A DNA stretch of 36,663 bases from Richelia sp. CSU_2_1 (GTDB lineage: Bacteria; Cyanobacteriota; Cyanobacteriia; Cyanobacteriales; Microcoleaceae). Shown here piece after piece: positions 18,688 to 28,300 of this stretch. Within the stretch, counting starts at the first letter, position 1. Each line of letters starts with the position of its first letter. Location: the NCBI GenBank assembly GCA_012034575.1, contig JAAUPF010000054.1, positions 1-36,663 of the forward strand, given 5' to 3'. A program made the position numbers and the translations under genes. The notes under the pieces are model-generated. The model worked only from the letters and a program-made list of their open reading frames with translations, ran no database searches and was not told the origin of the DNA.

Positions 18688-19515
18688 TCAACCCAAATTG
18701 GGGAAAAACAATTGCCAGTAGGTAGATAATATCGCTTCACCCCACAACGCTGCGATCGCTGCACCGAGAGCGAGAAAAGGTCCGAAGGGCATCGGTTGAC
18801 GGCGATCGAGCCAGCCGAGGGCGATCGCCCCACCGCCTGTAAAGGCTCCAGCCACACAGGCAATAAACCCCGCTAACAGCAAGTATTTCCCTCCCAGCCA
18901 AGCCCCCATCAAGGCAGCCAATTTACTATCTCCAGCCCCCATAGCAGTTTGCCCCAGAGCGATCGAACCTGCCAGGGCGATCGTGTCGAACAGCCACAAT
19001 CCGGCAACAGCCCCTACAATCCCGTCAAGTACCACATAGTTTACCGACGCGATCGGGCTAAAACTCGGCCACAAACCTTTTGCCACTTGGAAAACCAATC
19101 CAGCAACCAAGCCCGATCGAGTCAGAACGTTAGGCAAAGTCATTGTATCGCAGTCGATCGCCGACAAAGCCAGCAGCCAGCTAAAAAAAGCCCACCAACC
19201 TACCGTTTGCACCGTCGCCCCAAACTGCCAAAAAATTAGCAAAAACAGCAAACCAGTAGCAGCCTCCACCAGGGGATAGCGGACAGAAATCCGGCTGTGA
19301 CAGTTACTGCAACGTCCCCGCAGCCGCAGCCAGCCGAGAACAGGTACATTTTCGTAAAATTTCAGTTGATGCAAACATTTAGGACAGCGGGAAGGCGGCC
19401 AAAGTACCGACAAACCGGCCGGTACTCGGTAAATTACCACATTCAGAAAACTGCCGATCGCCGCCCCGAAAACAAAGACAATGGTAGAAATAATAAAATT
19501 AAAGATGGTTTCCAT
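18688..19515 (-). CDS. pilD: Type IV prepilin peptidase
   Basis: PilD is an inner-membrane aspartic protease (A24 family) that cuts and N-methylates type IV prepilins and pseudopilins. The 275-residue protein starts with a membrane helix and GSFLNVVIYR, then a cytosolic zinc site of two CxxC pairs (CPKC, CSNC) and further membrane helices. The two catalytic aspartates are in AIDCDTMTLPN and GAGDSKLAA. The methylase zinc domain is complete. It starts with ATG at 19515, with a GGGAATT repeat array just upstream. Confidence 0.94.
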   Translation of the reverse strand: METIFNFIISTIVFVFGAAIGSFLNVVIYRVPAGLSVLWPPSRCPKCLHQLKFYENVPVLGWLRLRGRCSNCHSRISVRYPLVEAATGLLFLLIFWQFGATVQTVGWWAFFSWLLALSAIDCDTMTLPNVLTRSGLVAGLVFQVAKGLWPSFSPIASVNYVVLDGIVGAVAGLWLFDTIALAGSIALGQTAMGAGDSKLAALMGAWLGGKYLLLAGFIACVAGAFTGGGAIALGWLDRRQPMPFGPFLALGAAIAALWGEAILSTYWQLFFPNLG

Positions 19516-19517
19516 TA

Positions 19518-19578
19518 ATTGGGAATTGGGAATTGGGAATTGGGAATTGGGAATTAGTAATTAGTAATTGGTAATTGT
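19518..19578. repeat. TTGGGAA / TTAGTAA / TTGGTAA tandem repeats
   Basis: Five TTGGGAA units pass into TTAGTAA and TTGGTAA units in the 5' leader of pilD. They are members of the same heptamer system as those at accD. Confidence 0.85.
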
Positions 19579-19617
19579 TGAACTGTTGACAATCTTATCA
19601 TCGATCGCGCCGCCCCA

Positions 19618-19682
19618 GGGTGAAGCATTCGGGTATAAATCCTGAAACTTATAGCAGATATTATCGCCCGAATGCTTCACCC
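19618..19682. repeat. Perfect inverted repeat GGGTGAAGCATTCGGG
   Basis: GGGTGAAGCATTCGGG (19618-19633) and CCCGAATGCTTCACCC (19667-19682) form a perfect 16-bp stem around 33 bases. It is a miniature palindromic element without coding capacity. A hairpin here could affect transcripts from the flanking genes. Confidence 0.85.
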
Positions 19683-19720
19683 CTACATTTATATATACAA
19701 CTATTACTACTAACAGGATA

Positions 19721-19810
19721 TCAACTGTCAACTGTCAACTGTCAACTATCAACTGTCAACTATCAACTGTCAACTGTCAACTGTCAACTGTCAACTATCA
19801 ACTGTCAACT
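19721..19810. repeat. TCAACTG/TCAACTA heptamer array
   Basis: About 13 head-to-tail units of TCAACTG, with TCAACTA variants, end three bases before the stop codon of the minus-strand 86-aa gene. They are the complement of the GTTGACA units at 18.3 kb and at the window start. Confidence 0.9.
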
Positions 19811-19812
19811 AA

Positions 19813-20073
19813 CTAATACATTTGAGACTCAATTTCTTCAAAACTTACAAAACGTTCGCCGGGCAACAAAATCGGTGGCACTGCAAAAATTAGCTGTCCC
19901 CGATTGTTTCCTTGACTGACAACTACACCTGCGGGACGGGGCATCTGTTCGGAATGCGCTCTAAGATAAATACCATAGGCAGAGCGAGCAGCTTTGAGCA
20001 GATCGGGGGCAAGCAATCTAGAAGTCTCTGGAATTTCTCTACTGGTTTTTGGGGTTGACTGGTATCGGCTCAC
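19813..20073 (-). CDS. Hypothetical protein, 86 aa
   Basis: An 86-residue protein starting with GTG at 20073. The middle is basic and helical (LLKAARSAYGIYLRAH) and the C-terminal half is beta-like (AGVVVSQGNNRGQLIFAVPP). I do not recognise the family. Composition matches neighbouring genes. It is divergent from the cyclase gene across 87 bases, and a heptamer array abuts its 3' end. Confidence 0.55.
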   Translation of the reverse strand: MSRYQSTPKTSREIPETSRLLAPDLLKAARSAYGIYLRAHSEQMPRPAGVVVSQGNNRGQLIFAVPPILLPGERFVSFEEIESQMY

Positions 20074-20160
20074 GGGAAACTTATCATAATGGTAGGGGTC
20101 TAACTATTGGTGTTGCCACTAGATCGATCGAACTCACCCTATTTTTTAACAATAGACTAG

Positions 20161-21739
20161 GTGGAAATTAATAGATTAACTTACAATCCTCCTCTAGCAG
20201 CGATCGAACTGCGGCTGCGCGAATTGCTGTCGGCTGAAATGTACGCTGCTGCTTGGGTAGACCCCTCTCCGGCAACGCTCGCCGGAGTGTTTGACAGGCT
20301 GCGCACCCTCCGCTACATCCTCCACGACTACGTGCCGCGTTCTGTTGCCGACTCTCCTCCCAATCCGGGCGAGGTGCGCTACCAGTGGCAGCAAGGCACC
20401 CTGCTGTTTACAGATTTGGCAGGATTTACCACCCTGCTGGAAGCTAACGCAGCAGAGGGGCGCAAGGGAGCCGAAACGCTACTGACGGTGATTAACAAAT
20501 ATTTCGCCTCCATGATTGAAATTGTCAGCAAGTCGGGCGGCGACTTGTTGGAGTTTACAGGAGATGCCCTGTTGGTACAGTTTCTGGCTAGCAAGCACGA
20601 AGAGGACACAGCAAGGGCGGTGCGGGCCGGTTTGCGAATGCAGCGGGCGATGGCCCAATTTGAGAACATTCTCACACCCCGAGGTGTTTTGTCCTTGAAA
20701 ATGCGGGTGGGCATCCACTGCGGGCGCTACATCAGTGCTGACATTGGCACGCCGTGGCGGATGGCTCATGTTTTGCTGGGCCATGCCGTGCAGCAAGCCA
20801 AGCAAGCAGAGGGTTCTGGGACTGTGGGACGGGTTTGTTTGACTGAAACTGCCGGTTCTGGTTTGAGGGAGCAATTTCGCTTTGAACTGGGGAACCGGGT
20901 TATTTATTGGTAGAAGACGATTTAACCGACGCTCAACTGGGAGAGTACGACATTAGTTTGAAGGGGCGGCGGCTGCCGAGTTCGATCGTCCTCGATCGCA
21001 GTGTGTCGGGTTTGGTAACAGAGATTCAGGAATCTGTCAAGCGGGTCGAACCGCTAGCGAGTTATATTCCCAAACCAATTTTGTCACTGCTGGTAGAAAA
21101 TGCGGACAAGCGGCAGATTCCGCCGGATTTTCCCAAGCCGACGGTAATGTTTGTCAACTTGATCGGTTTGCCGGAATCGGTGGACAAAGCAACGCCAGCC
21201 GAAGAAGCCAGCATCGTGCTAAGTTGTTCTCGCGTTTTGCGTTAATTGATGCTGTGGTGTCGGCAAAAGGGGGGGTGTTGCAAAAATTAACGGCGCACTT
21301 GGACGGTTCGGATATGCTGATTTATTTTGGGGTGCCTGACGTTCATGCTGATGATGCTTGTCGCGCGGCGGCGGCTGCGATCGCAATTCGAGAGATTATT
21401 GGAGGTATTCCCCCACTGACGATCCAAGGTGAGAAAGTGAAGGTATTTTGTCAAATCGGGCTGTCGCTGGGGCCGGTGTTTGCTGCGGAGGTTGGGGAAC
21501 CCAGGGGGCGCAGGGAGTTTAATGTCCTCGGGGATACGGTAAATACGGCAGCTAGGTTGATGACTAAAGCGGGGGAAAACGAAATTTTGATGACGGAAAG
21601 GGTTTTTGAGTCGATCGCATCTCACTTCTTTTGTGAGGCTTTGGGAGCTGTTTCTCTGAAGGGCAAATCGGCTTTGACTCCGATTTTTGCTTTGCACGCT
21701 GCAAAAGGGGAAAGGGGAAAAGCGAACGATCGATTTTAG
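20161..21739 (+). pseudogene. Two-domain adenylate/guanylate cyclase, two frame breaks
   Basis: Three overlapping frames join into one class III nucleotide cyclase of about 525 residues. The first domain has the metal aspartates, D85 in LLFTDLAGF and D135 in FTGDALLVQF, but its GHAVQQAKQAEG segment lacks the catalytic Asn/Arg. The second domain has VMFVNLIG, with Asn in place of the first metal Asp, but keeps LGDTVNTAARL with Asn and Arg. The pair thus resembles a C1/C2 pseudo-heterodimer with one active site. Adding one G at about 20897-20899 (giving NRGYLLVEDD) and one A at about 21221 (giving IVLKLFSRFALID) restores it. The start is GTG at 20161. Substrate, ATP or GTP, is not decided. Confidence 0.8.
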
Positions 21740-21918
21740 ATTTTCGATTCGATTTTAGATGAGATTGTAGATTGGTAATGAGAGGTAGGTAACGATCGAA
21801 TCGCTAGTTTTGAGGTAATAAATAGCACGGTCTCCAGCGCTTTTGCCTTTTGGAATGTCGCTGTTTTTAATTCTAACTTTAAAAATGAGGGGTGATTTCA
21901 ATTTCGATCGATTGTGAC

Positions 21919-22164
21919 TCAGTTGTCATCGATTCCTTCCCACAGTTGAGACAAGGGGAGAGTTTGTCCGGTTATTGCTTCATGGAAGCCTTGCTGAATC
22001 CCTTCGATGACAGTTTCGATGGGGTCATCATCTGGATTGATATCTGTTTCTTCCGGTACTAAAACAATAATCCGAACGCGGTTATAGTTGGCAATATCGA
22101 GGGGTCGATCGAGTAAAAGTTGCCCTCGATCGTCAATTTTTCCGGTGGTTTCGATCGCTTTCAT
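21919..22164 (-). CDS. RelN/DUF104-type antitoxin-like protein
   Basis: An 81-residue acidic protein with an N-terminal beta unit (TTGKIDDRGQLLLDRPLDI, then VRIIVLVPEE), as in cyanobacterial antitoxins of the RelN type. The remainder is acidic and helical and ends in LSQLWEGIDDN. It begins 22 bases after the end of a ParE/RelE toxin gene and lacks a toxin of its own. It could be a second antitoxin for that toxin or the survivor of another pair. Confidence 0.65.
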   Translation of the reverse strand: MKAIETTGKIDDRGQLLLDRPLDIANYNRVRIIVLVPEETDINPDDDPIETVIEGIQQGFHEAITGQTLPLSQLWEGIDDN

Positions 22165-22186
22165 AATATAAGAAACTTGCTACGGT

Positions 22187-22489
22187 TTAATCAGAAAATA
22201 AATTTTCTAAATCTCTATAGCCGCTAACAACCCGCAAAACTTGAATTCCTGCTTCGATCGAACTGTAGAAAATGAGATAATCGTCGATCGGAAAACTCCT
22301 GACATTTTCCATTAACTCATCACGCTGGCGTCCCATATTCGGAAACTTTGAGAGAGTTTGACACTTAGCGTTAATTCTCTTCAGAAAGCTTTCTGCTGCA
22401 TCAAAACCACTGCGATCGGCAATATAGTCCATAATACTTTCTATATCCCGACTTGCCGGAACTGTAAATCTACAAATCCGACTCATCAA
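22187..22489 (-). CDS. RelE/ParE-family toxin
   Basis: A 100-residue toxin of the RelE/ParE superfamily. The helical N-terminus (ASRDIESIMDYIADRSG, then FLKRINAKCQTLSKFP) and the beta C-terminus (VRSFPIDDYLIFYSSIEAG, then VLRVVSGYRDLENLF) fit ParE-like members. ParE inhibits gyrase and RelE cuts ribosome-bound mRNA; the sequence does not decide between them. The start overlaps the stop of the upstream antitoxin gene by ATGA, the usual antitoxin-first order. Confidence 0.85.
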   Translation of the reverse strand: MMSRICRFTVPASRDIESIMDYIADRSGFDAAESFLKRINAKCQTLSKFPNMGRQRDELMENVRSFPIDDYLIFYSSIEAGIQVLRVVSGYRDLENLFSD

Positions 22490-22737
22490 TCTGCCTGCGC
22501 GCGACGTTGTTGTAACTTTAAGTGCAAACTCCGAAACATATCTTCAGCATCGATTACTTCACCTCGATCGGCAGCATCCATTCCCAGGCGAATTTCTTGC
22601 TGGAGTTCTTTGAAGCGTCCTTTATATATTTGTTCCCATTTATCCGACTGCAAGAATTTGATGAAGGCTAAGACTTCGTGTTGCTGTTCTGGGGATAGGA
22701 CTTTCACATTTTCCAAAATAGCTTGTTCGACGGTCAT
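22486..22737 (-). CDS. Antitoxin of the RelE/ParE pair
   Basis: An 83-residue helical protein beginning MTVEQAILENVKVLSPEQQH, with a central helix pair and a basic/acidic C-terminus (LKLQQRRAQAD). ATG 22737 is preferred over ATG 22746 because AAGGAA lies about ten bases upstream of it. DNA binding and autoregulation are typical for this gene position but no operator is obvious. The stop overlaps the toxin start. Confidence 0.75.
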   Translation of the reverse strand: MTVEQAILENVKVLSPEQQHEVLAFIKFLQSDKWEQIYKGRFKELQQEIRLGMDAADRGEVIDAEDMFRSLHLKLQQRRAQAD

Positions 22738-22811
22738 AATTATCATTTCCTTTTTGGATTGCTCTTCTACAATCTAGTAACAACATTATATAGCATCCGC
22801 TATTAATTCGA

Positions 22812-22909
22812 GATTGTTTTCTTGGATGCGCGCGAGGGATTCAGAAACCGGGTTTCTTTGCACAATCTCGGTGATGATGCTTAAGCTATCGGAGAAACCC
22901 GGTTTCTTG
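22812..22909. repeat. Dispersed repeat with AGAAACCGGGTTTCT palindromes, copy 1
   Basis: The element begins GATTGTTTTCTTGGATGCG, contains AGAAACCGGGTTTCT and a second GAGAAACCCGGTTTCT. The same opening and first palindrome recur in direct orientation at 24684-24736. The two copies flank the 492-aa nuclease gene. Translation through the element gives a peptide that is not a real gene. Confidence 0.7.
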
Positions 22910-23058
22910 GGTTTGGGTTCTCTATATCGATTGTGGAGCGATCGAACTCGTTCAATTAAACTGAAACAACCCCGTATCGACATGAAAAAACTTACCCAAA
23001 TCCTCAGCTTGTTTCTTAGTTATTTCGAGTCGATCGTTGTCTCTTCCTTGGTTTATAG

Positions 23059-24537
23059 TTACGGTCTTGAATGTCTTTCCAAAACTGGATTAATACCATG
23101 ACGAGTAAATAATTCTTGGAAAAATGACGTAATAGTTGCCTTGGCACTATCCAGAGCTACAAATTTTTCTGCATTCCTATAAACGATTTCTGCTCCCCCA
23201 AACCGATATACCTCATAACCAAGATTTCTAATTCGGCGATCCTCGGCAACCATTTCAGCATAACGAGATGGTGAAGCAAGTCTTTTACCCTCTGAATTTT
23301 TATCCTCTGAATAGTGTTGAATGCCATCGATTTCAATAACAATTCGAGTAGCATTAGCAAGTAGCATCAGGAAGTCCATACGCTGGCGAACAAGTACCTG
23401 CTTACTTCGCTCACTCAGACTTCGTGGATCGTAATGAAGGTACACTTGAGGTAGTAAAGCTGGTAAATCATCCCCTAGGATTGGCTTGAAAACTCTGAAA
23501 TAAGTAGCAAAAAAAACACGCTCAGCTTCAGATTGTAGTGATGCTTGTAAGCGTTCACCAAACTCACGTCTTGTTTCTTCATCATTACTAGGTTTATTTG
23601 TCTGCTTGCACCACCACTCAACAAGCTTTGTCCATGTTAAGTTACCTGCTGGTGGCGGTCGATCGTAAACTAAGCATTTATCCTCATGTCGAACGATGCG
23701 AATGTTCATATCCAAAGCATCATCTATAACGATGTCAGGCTTTTCGGTAGCAGCAAAAATAATATACTTCGGTACTCCACATGCGGCTGTCGCTCTTTTC
23801 CTAACTTTGTAAACTGGCAGTCCAGCTTGTGAACCTTCTGCCCGAAGTTCAAAATCCTCCTGTTGTAGCAATTCATCAAGTCGCTCCACGAGAACTCTCT
23901 GGTTCTGAGCTAATTGAACCTCAGGATGAACCAATCGCTCAACCAGTAGACAAAATCGTCGATCCGGCCACTCTGTGAGTCCAATTTCTCGAAAATATTT
24001 GGCAACTGAAATTCGTGAAGGCTTTATTTGCCGAGACTTTTCTCCAAAGAATACTGAAATGTCAGCAAACGCTCTATATAGACAGCCATCATCTCCAACC
24101 TCAGGCATAGAATCGCAGCCATACACAGAGATAGGAATAGCGGGAGCGAAAAACTCTCTGAGTGTTAATCTTCCCCAAAAGCAAGTGTCCTCCACACTTT
24201 CTATAATTCTGTAGCGACAGGTATTAGAAATTTGTTGAATGCCTCGGCTTTCTATCCACCAAAGAGCATCTTGAAAAAGTTGCAGGTCAGCATCTGAAGG
24301 TTGTGCACGAGTACCAGGATAACAGATAAGCATTTGCTGTGCGACACGGATGATAGTGTCATCACTAGCTACTGCTGTTACTTTGCGTAGATACTTATGC
24401 TTCCCCCCAGATACATCTACTTTTGGTAGTCCAAGTGTATCTTGAACCTCCTGGAGTGTACTCCAAACTTCTAAGTCAGCGATAACTTGAGCTATGCTGT
24501 CTCGTAAATTTTCAAGAGCTTGTTGCACATTTACCAT
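23059..24537 (-). CDS. AbiJ-like protein with C-terminal PD-(D/E)XK (DUF559/Vsr-type) nuclease
   Basis: A 492-residue soluble protein. The N-terminal 70 residues (LEVWSTLQEVQDTLGLP, then a K-Y-L-R segment) resemble the helical N-terminal domains of AbiJ-type abortive-infection proteins. The middle (about 80-330) is unrecognised. The C-terminal part, about 340-480, shows a Vsr/DUF559-like nuclease core: R-Q-R-M-D388-F, then VIE402-I-D404-G-I-Q-H407-Y, and later DRRIRNLGYEVYRFGG. The expected catalytic Asp/Glu residues are present. Abi proteins with such fusions act as effectors that cut nucleic acid on infection; that role here is inferred. The gene is alone, AT-richer than neighbours, and lies between direct copies of a dispersed repeat, consistent with acquisition. 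Confidence 0.72.
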   Translation of the reverse strand: MVNVQQALENLRDSIAQVIADLEVWSTLQEVQDTLGLPKVDVSGGKHKYLRKVTAVASDDTIIRVAQQMLICYPGTRAQPSDADLQLFQDALWWIESRGIQQISNTCRYRIIESVEDTCFWGRLTLREFFAPAIPISVYGCDSMPEVGDDGCLYRAFADISVFFGEKSRQIKPSRISVAKYFREIGLTEWPDRRFCLLVERLVHPEVQLAQNQRVLVERLDELLQQEDFELRAEGSQAGLPVYKVRKRATAACGVPKYIIFAATEKPDIVIDDALDMNIRIVRHEDKCLVYDRPPPAGNLTWTKLVEWWCKQTNKPSNDEETRREFGERLQASLQSEAERVFFATYFRVFKPILGDDLPALLPQVYLHYDPRSLSERSKQVLVRQRMDFLMLLANATRIVIEIDGIQHYSEDKNSEGKRLASPSRYAEMVAEDRRIRNLGYEVYRFGGAEIVYRNAEKFVALDSAKATITSFFQELFTRHGINPVLERHSRP

Positions 24538-24683
24538 TGAGGTAATAACTTTGCTGATGTCATCAAGACTATTTTAGCATCAAAAAGATCGAGAAACGGC
24601 GTCGGGCTAACTATTAATTCAATAGCACTTGTGCGGTTGTACTCCTTTGTACTAGATACAATGTTATCCAACTTCGATCGATA

Positions 24684-24736
24684 CAGTTTTCTTGGATGCG
24701 TGCGTGGGGTTCAGAAACTGTGTTTCTTTGAGAAAC
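24684..24736. repeat. Dispersed repeat, copy 2 of the TTTTCTTGGATGCG element
   Basis: TTTTCTTGGATGCG and GGTTCAGAAACTGTGTTTCTTTG match copy 1 at 22812 in the same orientation but with changed palindrome arms. It lies 147 bases upstream of the nuclease gene's start codon. Confidence 0.65.
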
Positions 24737-24740
24737 CTTT

Positions 24741-25244
24741 CTATATATGACAAGTAGATAGTTTTGAGTCTAGCCATTGCAATCCCAATCCCCAGCTATT
24801 GCCACCAGGGACTATAACTGTTTTATGTCCCAACCAATATACAAAAGCATGGGGGAGATGACCTAGAGGAGCGCGGAGTTCATAGGTCATTCTAATATTA
24901 CTAAAATAATCCCATTTAACGTATTCACAAAATTTGTTATAATCTTTGCCTGTTTGTTGCCAAATTGACTTTTGTACTGAAAAGCCAAAACGCCCATTTG
25001 AGTATGTCACCCAAAGTTTGTTAATAGTTTGGAGGTCAGTACAAGGAAAGTTTACCCAATCTGAATACTCTAAATAACCTAATTTTTCACAGCACGCTAC
25101 CCAAAGTATAAGTTGCTTGGTTTCGCGATCGGCTTCTTTAAACCGTCCTTCTGCTAAAAAAATGCGTAATTTATTGTAATCAGCACTACTTTCTGAAGGT
25201 AAGATAAATTGTTGGTCAGCATCTACAAATTGATAATCGCTCAT
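24741..25244 (-). CDS. Stand-alone GUN4-domain protein
   Basis: A 167-residue protein with a GUN4 domain over about residues 20-150. Recognisable blocks are DYNKLRIFLAEGRFKEADRE, then FPCTDLQTINKLWVTYS and GRFGFSVQKSIW. True GUN4 binds protoporphyrin IX and its Mg form and stimulates Mg-chelatase in chlorophyll synthesis. This copy has only a short N-terminal extension, and cyanobacteria carry many GUN4-fold paralogues in signalling proteins, so a chlorophyll role is not certain. It starts with ATG at 25244 and is followed by gltB upstream. Confidence 0.88.
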   Translation of the reverse strand: MSDYQFVDADQQFILPSESSADYNKLRIFLAEGRFKEADRETKQLILWVACCEKLGYLEYSDWVNFPCTDLQTINKLWVTYSNGRFGFSVQKSIWQQTGKDYNKFCEYVKWDYFSNIRMTYELRAPLGHLPHAFVYWLGHKTVIVPGGNSWGLGLQWLDSKLSTCHI

Positions 25245-25350
25245 AATTACTGTCCAAAAACTTTTAATCTGAGTTCGTTAGACTCGATCGAGTGAATTTA
25301 CTTCAGACCAGCTTCGAGAAACTTACGGTCGAGTTAAGCATAGTTTTGTA

Positions 25351-25378
25351 GGTGCGCTATAGCCAACTATAACGCACC
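25351..25378. terminator. Hairpin downstream of gltB
   Basis: GGTGCGCTATAG (25351-25362) and CTATAACGCACC (25367-25378) form a 12-bp stem with one mismatch and a four-base loop. It lies 10 bases after the gltB stop on the minus strand. The sequence matches a familiar style of small cyanobacterial palindrome and may serve as the gltB terminator. No U tract follows. Confidence 0.6.
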
Positions 25379-25388
25379 CATCCTAATC

Positions 25389-28300
25389 TTAACTTCCTCC
25401 AATCCGCGCTACATCGCGAGCATTTTCTTCAAATGCCGCAGCCAGCGCATCATCGCCACTCAAGCCGGATTCAAATGCTTTCTTCAAACATTCCAAAACC
25501 CGCTTGTAATCCCGCGGCATTACTTTGACAAACTTCGGCAACATTTCACTCCAATTTGCCAAAACTTTCGCCGCTTTTTCACTCTTCGTATACTCCGCGT
25601 GTTTCTGAATCATCTCGCGCAAAGTTTGAATATCCTCGCCGTCGAGTGTTTCCAAATCCACCATCGAAGTATTGCATCGCGTCGCAAAATCTCCAGTTTC
25701 ATCGAGAATATAAGCGACACCGCCACTCATTCCTGCTGCAAAATTGCGCCCGGTTGCGCCCAAAATCGCTACCTTGCCGCCAGTCATGTACTCGCAACCG
25801 TGATCGCCCACACCCTCAACTACGGTGTTGACGCCGGAATTGCGCACCCCAAAACGTTCGCCAGCGATGCCGCGGATGTACACTTCGCCGGATGTCGCGC
25901 CGTACAGGGCGACGTTACCCGCAATGATGTTTTCCTCCGCGACAAAGGTGGCTGCTGCGGGCGGATACAGGATAATTTTGCCGCCGCTGAGTCCCTTGCC
26001 CAAGTAGTCGTTGGCCTCGCCTTCGAGCTCTAAGGTGACTCCCTTGGGTACGAATGCGCCAAAGCTTTGTCCCGCGCTGCCTTGGAAGTGCAGGTGTACC
26101 GTGTCTTCCGGCAAGCCTTCCCAGTGGCGTTTGGTGATTTCGTTGCCGAGAATTGTGCCCACGACGCGATTGACGTTGGTAATCGGCAATGTGGCTGTGA
26201 CTTTTTCTCCGTTTTCGATCGCACCCTTACACAAATCCAACAATACCGTCATGTCGATCGACTTTTCCAAACCGTGATCCTGCGGGATCTGACAGTAGCG
26301 CCCGACATCCGCACCGACTTCCGGCTGGTATAAAATGTTCGAGAAATCCAAGCCCTTCGCCTTCCAATGTTCCACCGCTTGTTTCGCTGCCAAAACATCG
26401 GTGCGCCCTACCATTTCATTCAGCGTGCGGAAGCCCAATTGCGCCATGATTTCCCGGACTTCTTGGGCGACGAAGGTCATAAAGTTTACCGTGTGTTGCG
26501 GATCTCCGGTAAAGTTTTTCCGCAACACCGGATCTTGGGTAGCAACGCCCACCGGGCAGGTGTTTAAGTGGCAGACGCGCATCATGATGCAGCCCAAAGT
26601 TACCAGCGGCGCAGTCGCAAATCCGAATTCCTCGGCACCCAGCAAGGCGGCAATTACTACATCGCGGCCGGTTTTGAGTTGTCCGTCGGTTTCCACGGCA
26701 ATCCGGCTGCGCAGATTGTTCAAAACTAAAGTTTGGTGGGTTTCCGCCAATCCCAATTCCCAAGGCAAGCCGGCGTGTTTGATCGAGGTTTGCGGTGACG
26801 CGCCCGTACCGCCGTCGTAGCCGGAAATCAAAACTACATCGGCGTGGGCTTTGGCGACGCCCGCCGCGATCGTCCCAACTCCCACTTCCGACACCAATTT
26901 CACGCTGATCCGCGCTTCCCGGTTGGCATTTTTCAAGTCGTGAATCAATTCGGCCAAATCTTCGATCGAATATATATCGTGATGCGGCGGCGGCGAAATC
27001 AATCCCACACCGGGCGTCGAGTGCCGTACTTTCGCAATCCACGGGTATACTTTTTTACCCGGTAACTGCCCGCCTTCTCCGGGTTTTGCCCCCTGCGCCA
27101 TCTTGATTTGCAGTTCCCGCGCTTGGGATAAATACAAGCTGGTAACGCCGAACCGCCCGGATGCAACTTGCTTGATCGCGCTGTTTTTCGAGTCGCCGCG
27201 ATCGTTCGTCCAAGTATACCTTTCCGGATCTTCCCCGCCTTCACCGGTGTTCGATTTGCCGCCGATGCGGTTCATTGCCACAGCTAGCGATTCGTGCGCT
27301 TCTTTGGAAATCGAACCGTAACTCATCGCCCCGGTTTTAAACCGCTTGACAATTGCTTCAACTGGTTCGACTTCTTCGATCGGAATCGATTCCCGCTGTT
27401 TGAATTGCAGCAAACCGCGCAAGGTAAAATGTTGTTGGTTTTGCTCGTTTACCAAAGCCGAATACTGTTTGAAAATCTGGTAATTTCCCTCGCGCACTGC
27501 TTGTTGCAGGGCGTGAATTGTCTGCGGGCTGAACAAGTGCGCTTCGCCTTCTTTCCGCCATTGATATTCGCCGCCGACATCGAGAGTGTTGCCGCTGGCA
27601 GGCCGATCGGGAAAAGCGCGAGTGTGGCGTGAAATTGCTTCTTTAGCGATGACTTCTAAATCGGCACCTTCAATCCGCGAAGCCGTCCAAGTAAAGTATT
27701 TCTTGACAACAGATTTGTTCAGACCGATCGCCTCAAAAATCTGCGCGCCGCGGTAACTTTGAATTGTCGAAATTCCGATTTTTGAGGCAACTTTGGTAAC
27801 GCCTTTGGTGGCAGCTTTGATGTAGTTTTTGCAAGCAGTTTTGTACTCGACATTTACTAGCAAACCTTCGCGGATTAATTCGGCGATCGTCTCAAATGCC
27901 AAATACGGATTAATCGCACCGCAACCGTAGCCAATTAAAGTTGCAAAATGGTGAACTTCGCGCGGTTCGCCGGATTCGAGTACGAGTCCCGCCCGCGTGC
28001 GCGTACCTTTGCGGATCAGGTGGTGGTGCAAGCCCGCAACCGCCAGCAGTGCCGGAATCGGCGCTTTATCGGGATTGATGCCCCGATCACTCAAAATGAT
28101 GATATTCACCCCAGATTCGATCGCGCTGTCTGCTGCTGCAAAAATCTCTTCTAACGCCTGTTCCAAGCCTTTTACCCCTGCTTTGGGATCGAACAAAATT
28201 GGCAGCGTTTCAGAGCGGAAATTGCCTTGATTTACGTGTTTGAGTTTTGCCAATTCCTCATTGCTGAGAACGGGAGTTTTTAACTCGATTAAATGACAGC

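Noticed and set aside
19721..19810. Possible CRISPR array
   Set aside because: The units are 7-bp tandem repeats without spacers.
20379..20874. Minus-strand frames of 111 and 131 aa opposite the cyclase
   Set aside because: They are antisense shadows of the cyclase domain.
22786..22983. Minus-strand 65-aa open frame ending near 22786
   Set aside because: It is the translation of the AGAAACCGGGTTTCT palindromic repeat, a peptide seen wherever this repeat is open.
26416..27042. Minus-strand 208-aa open frame inside gltB
   Set aside because: It is an alternative frame of gltB, Arg- and Cys-rich, without family features.
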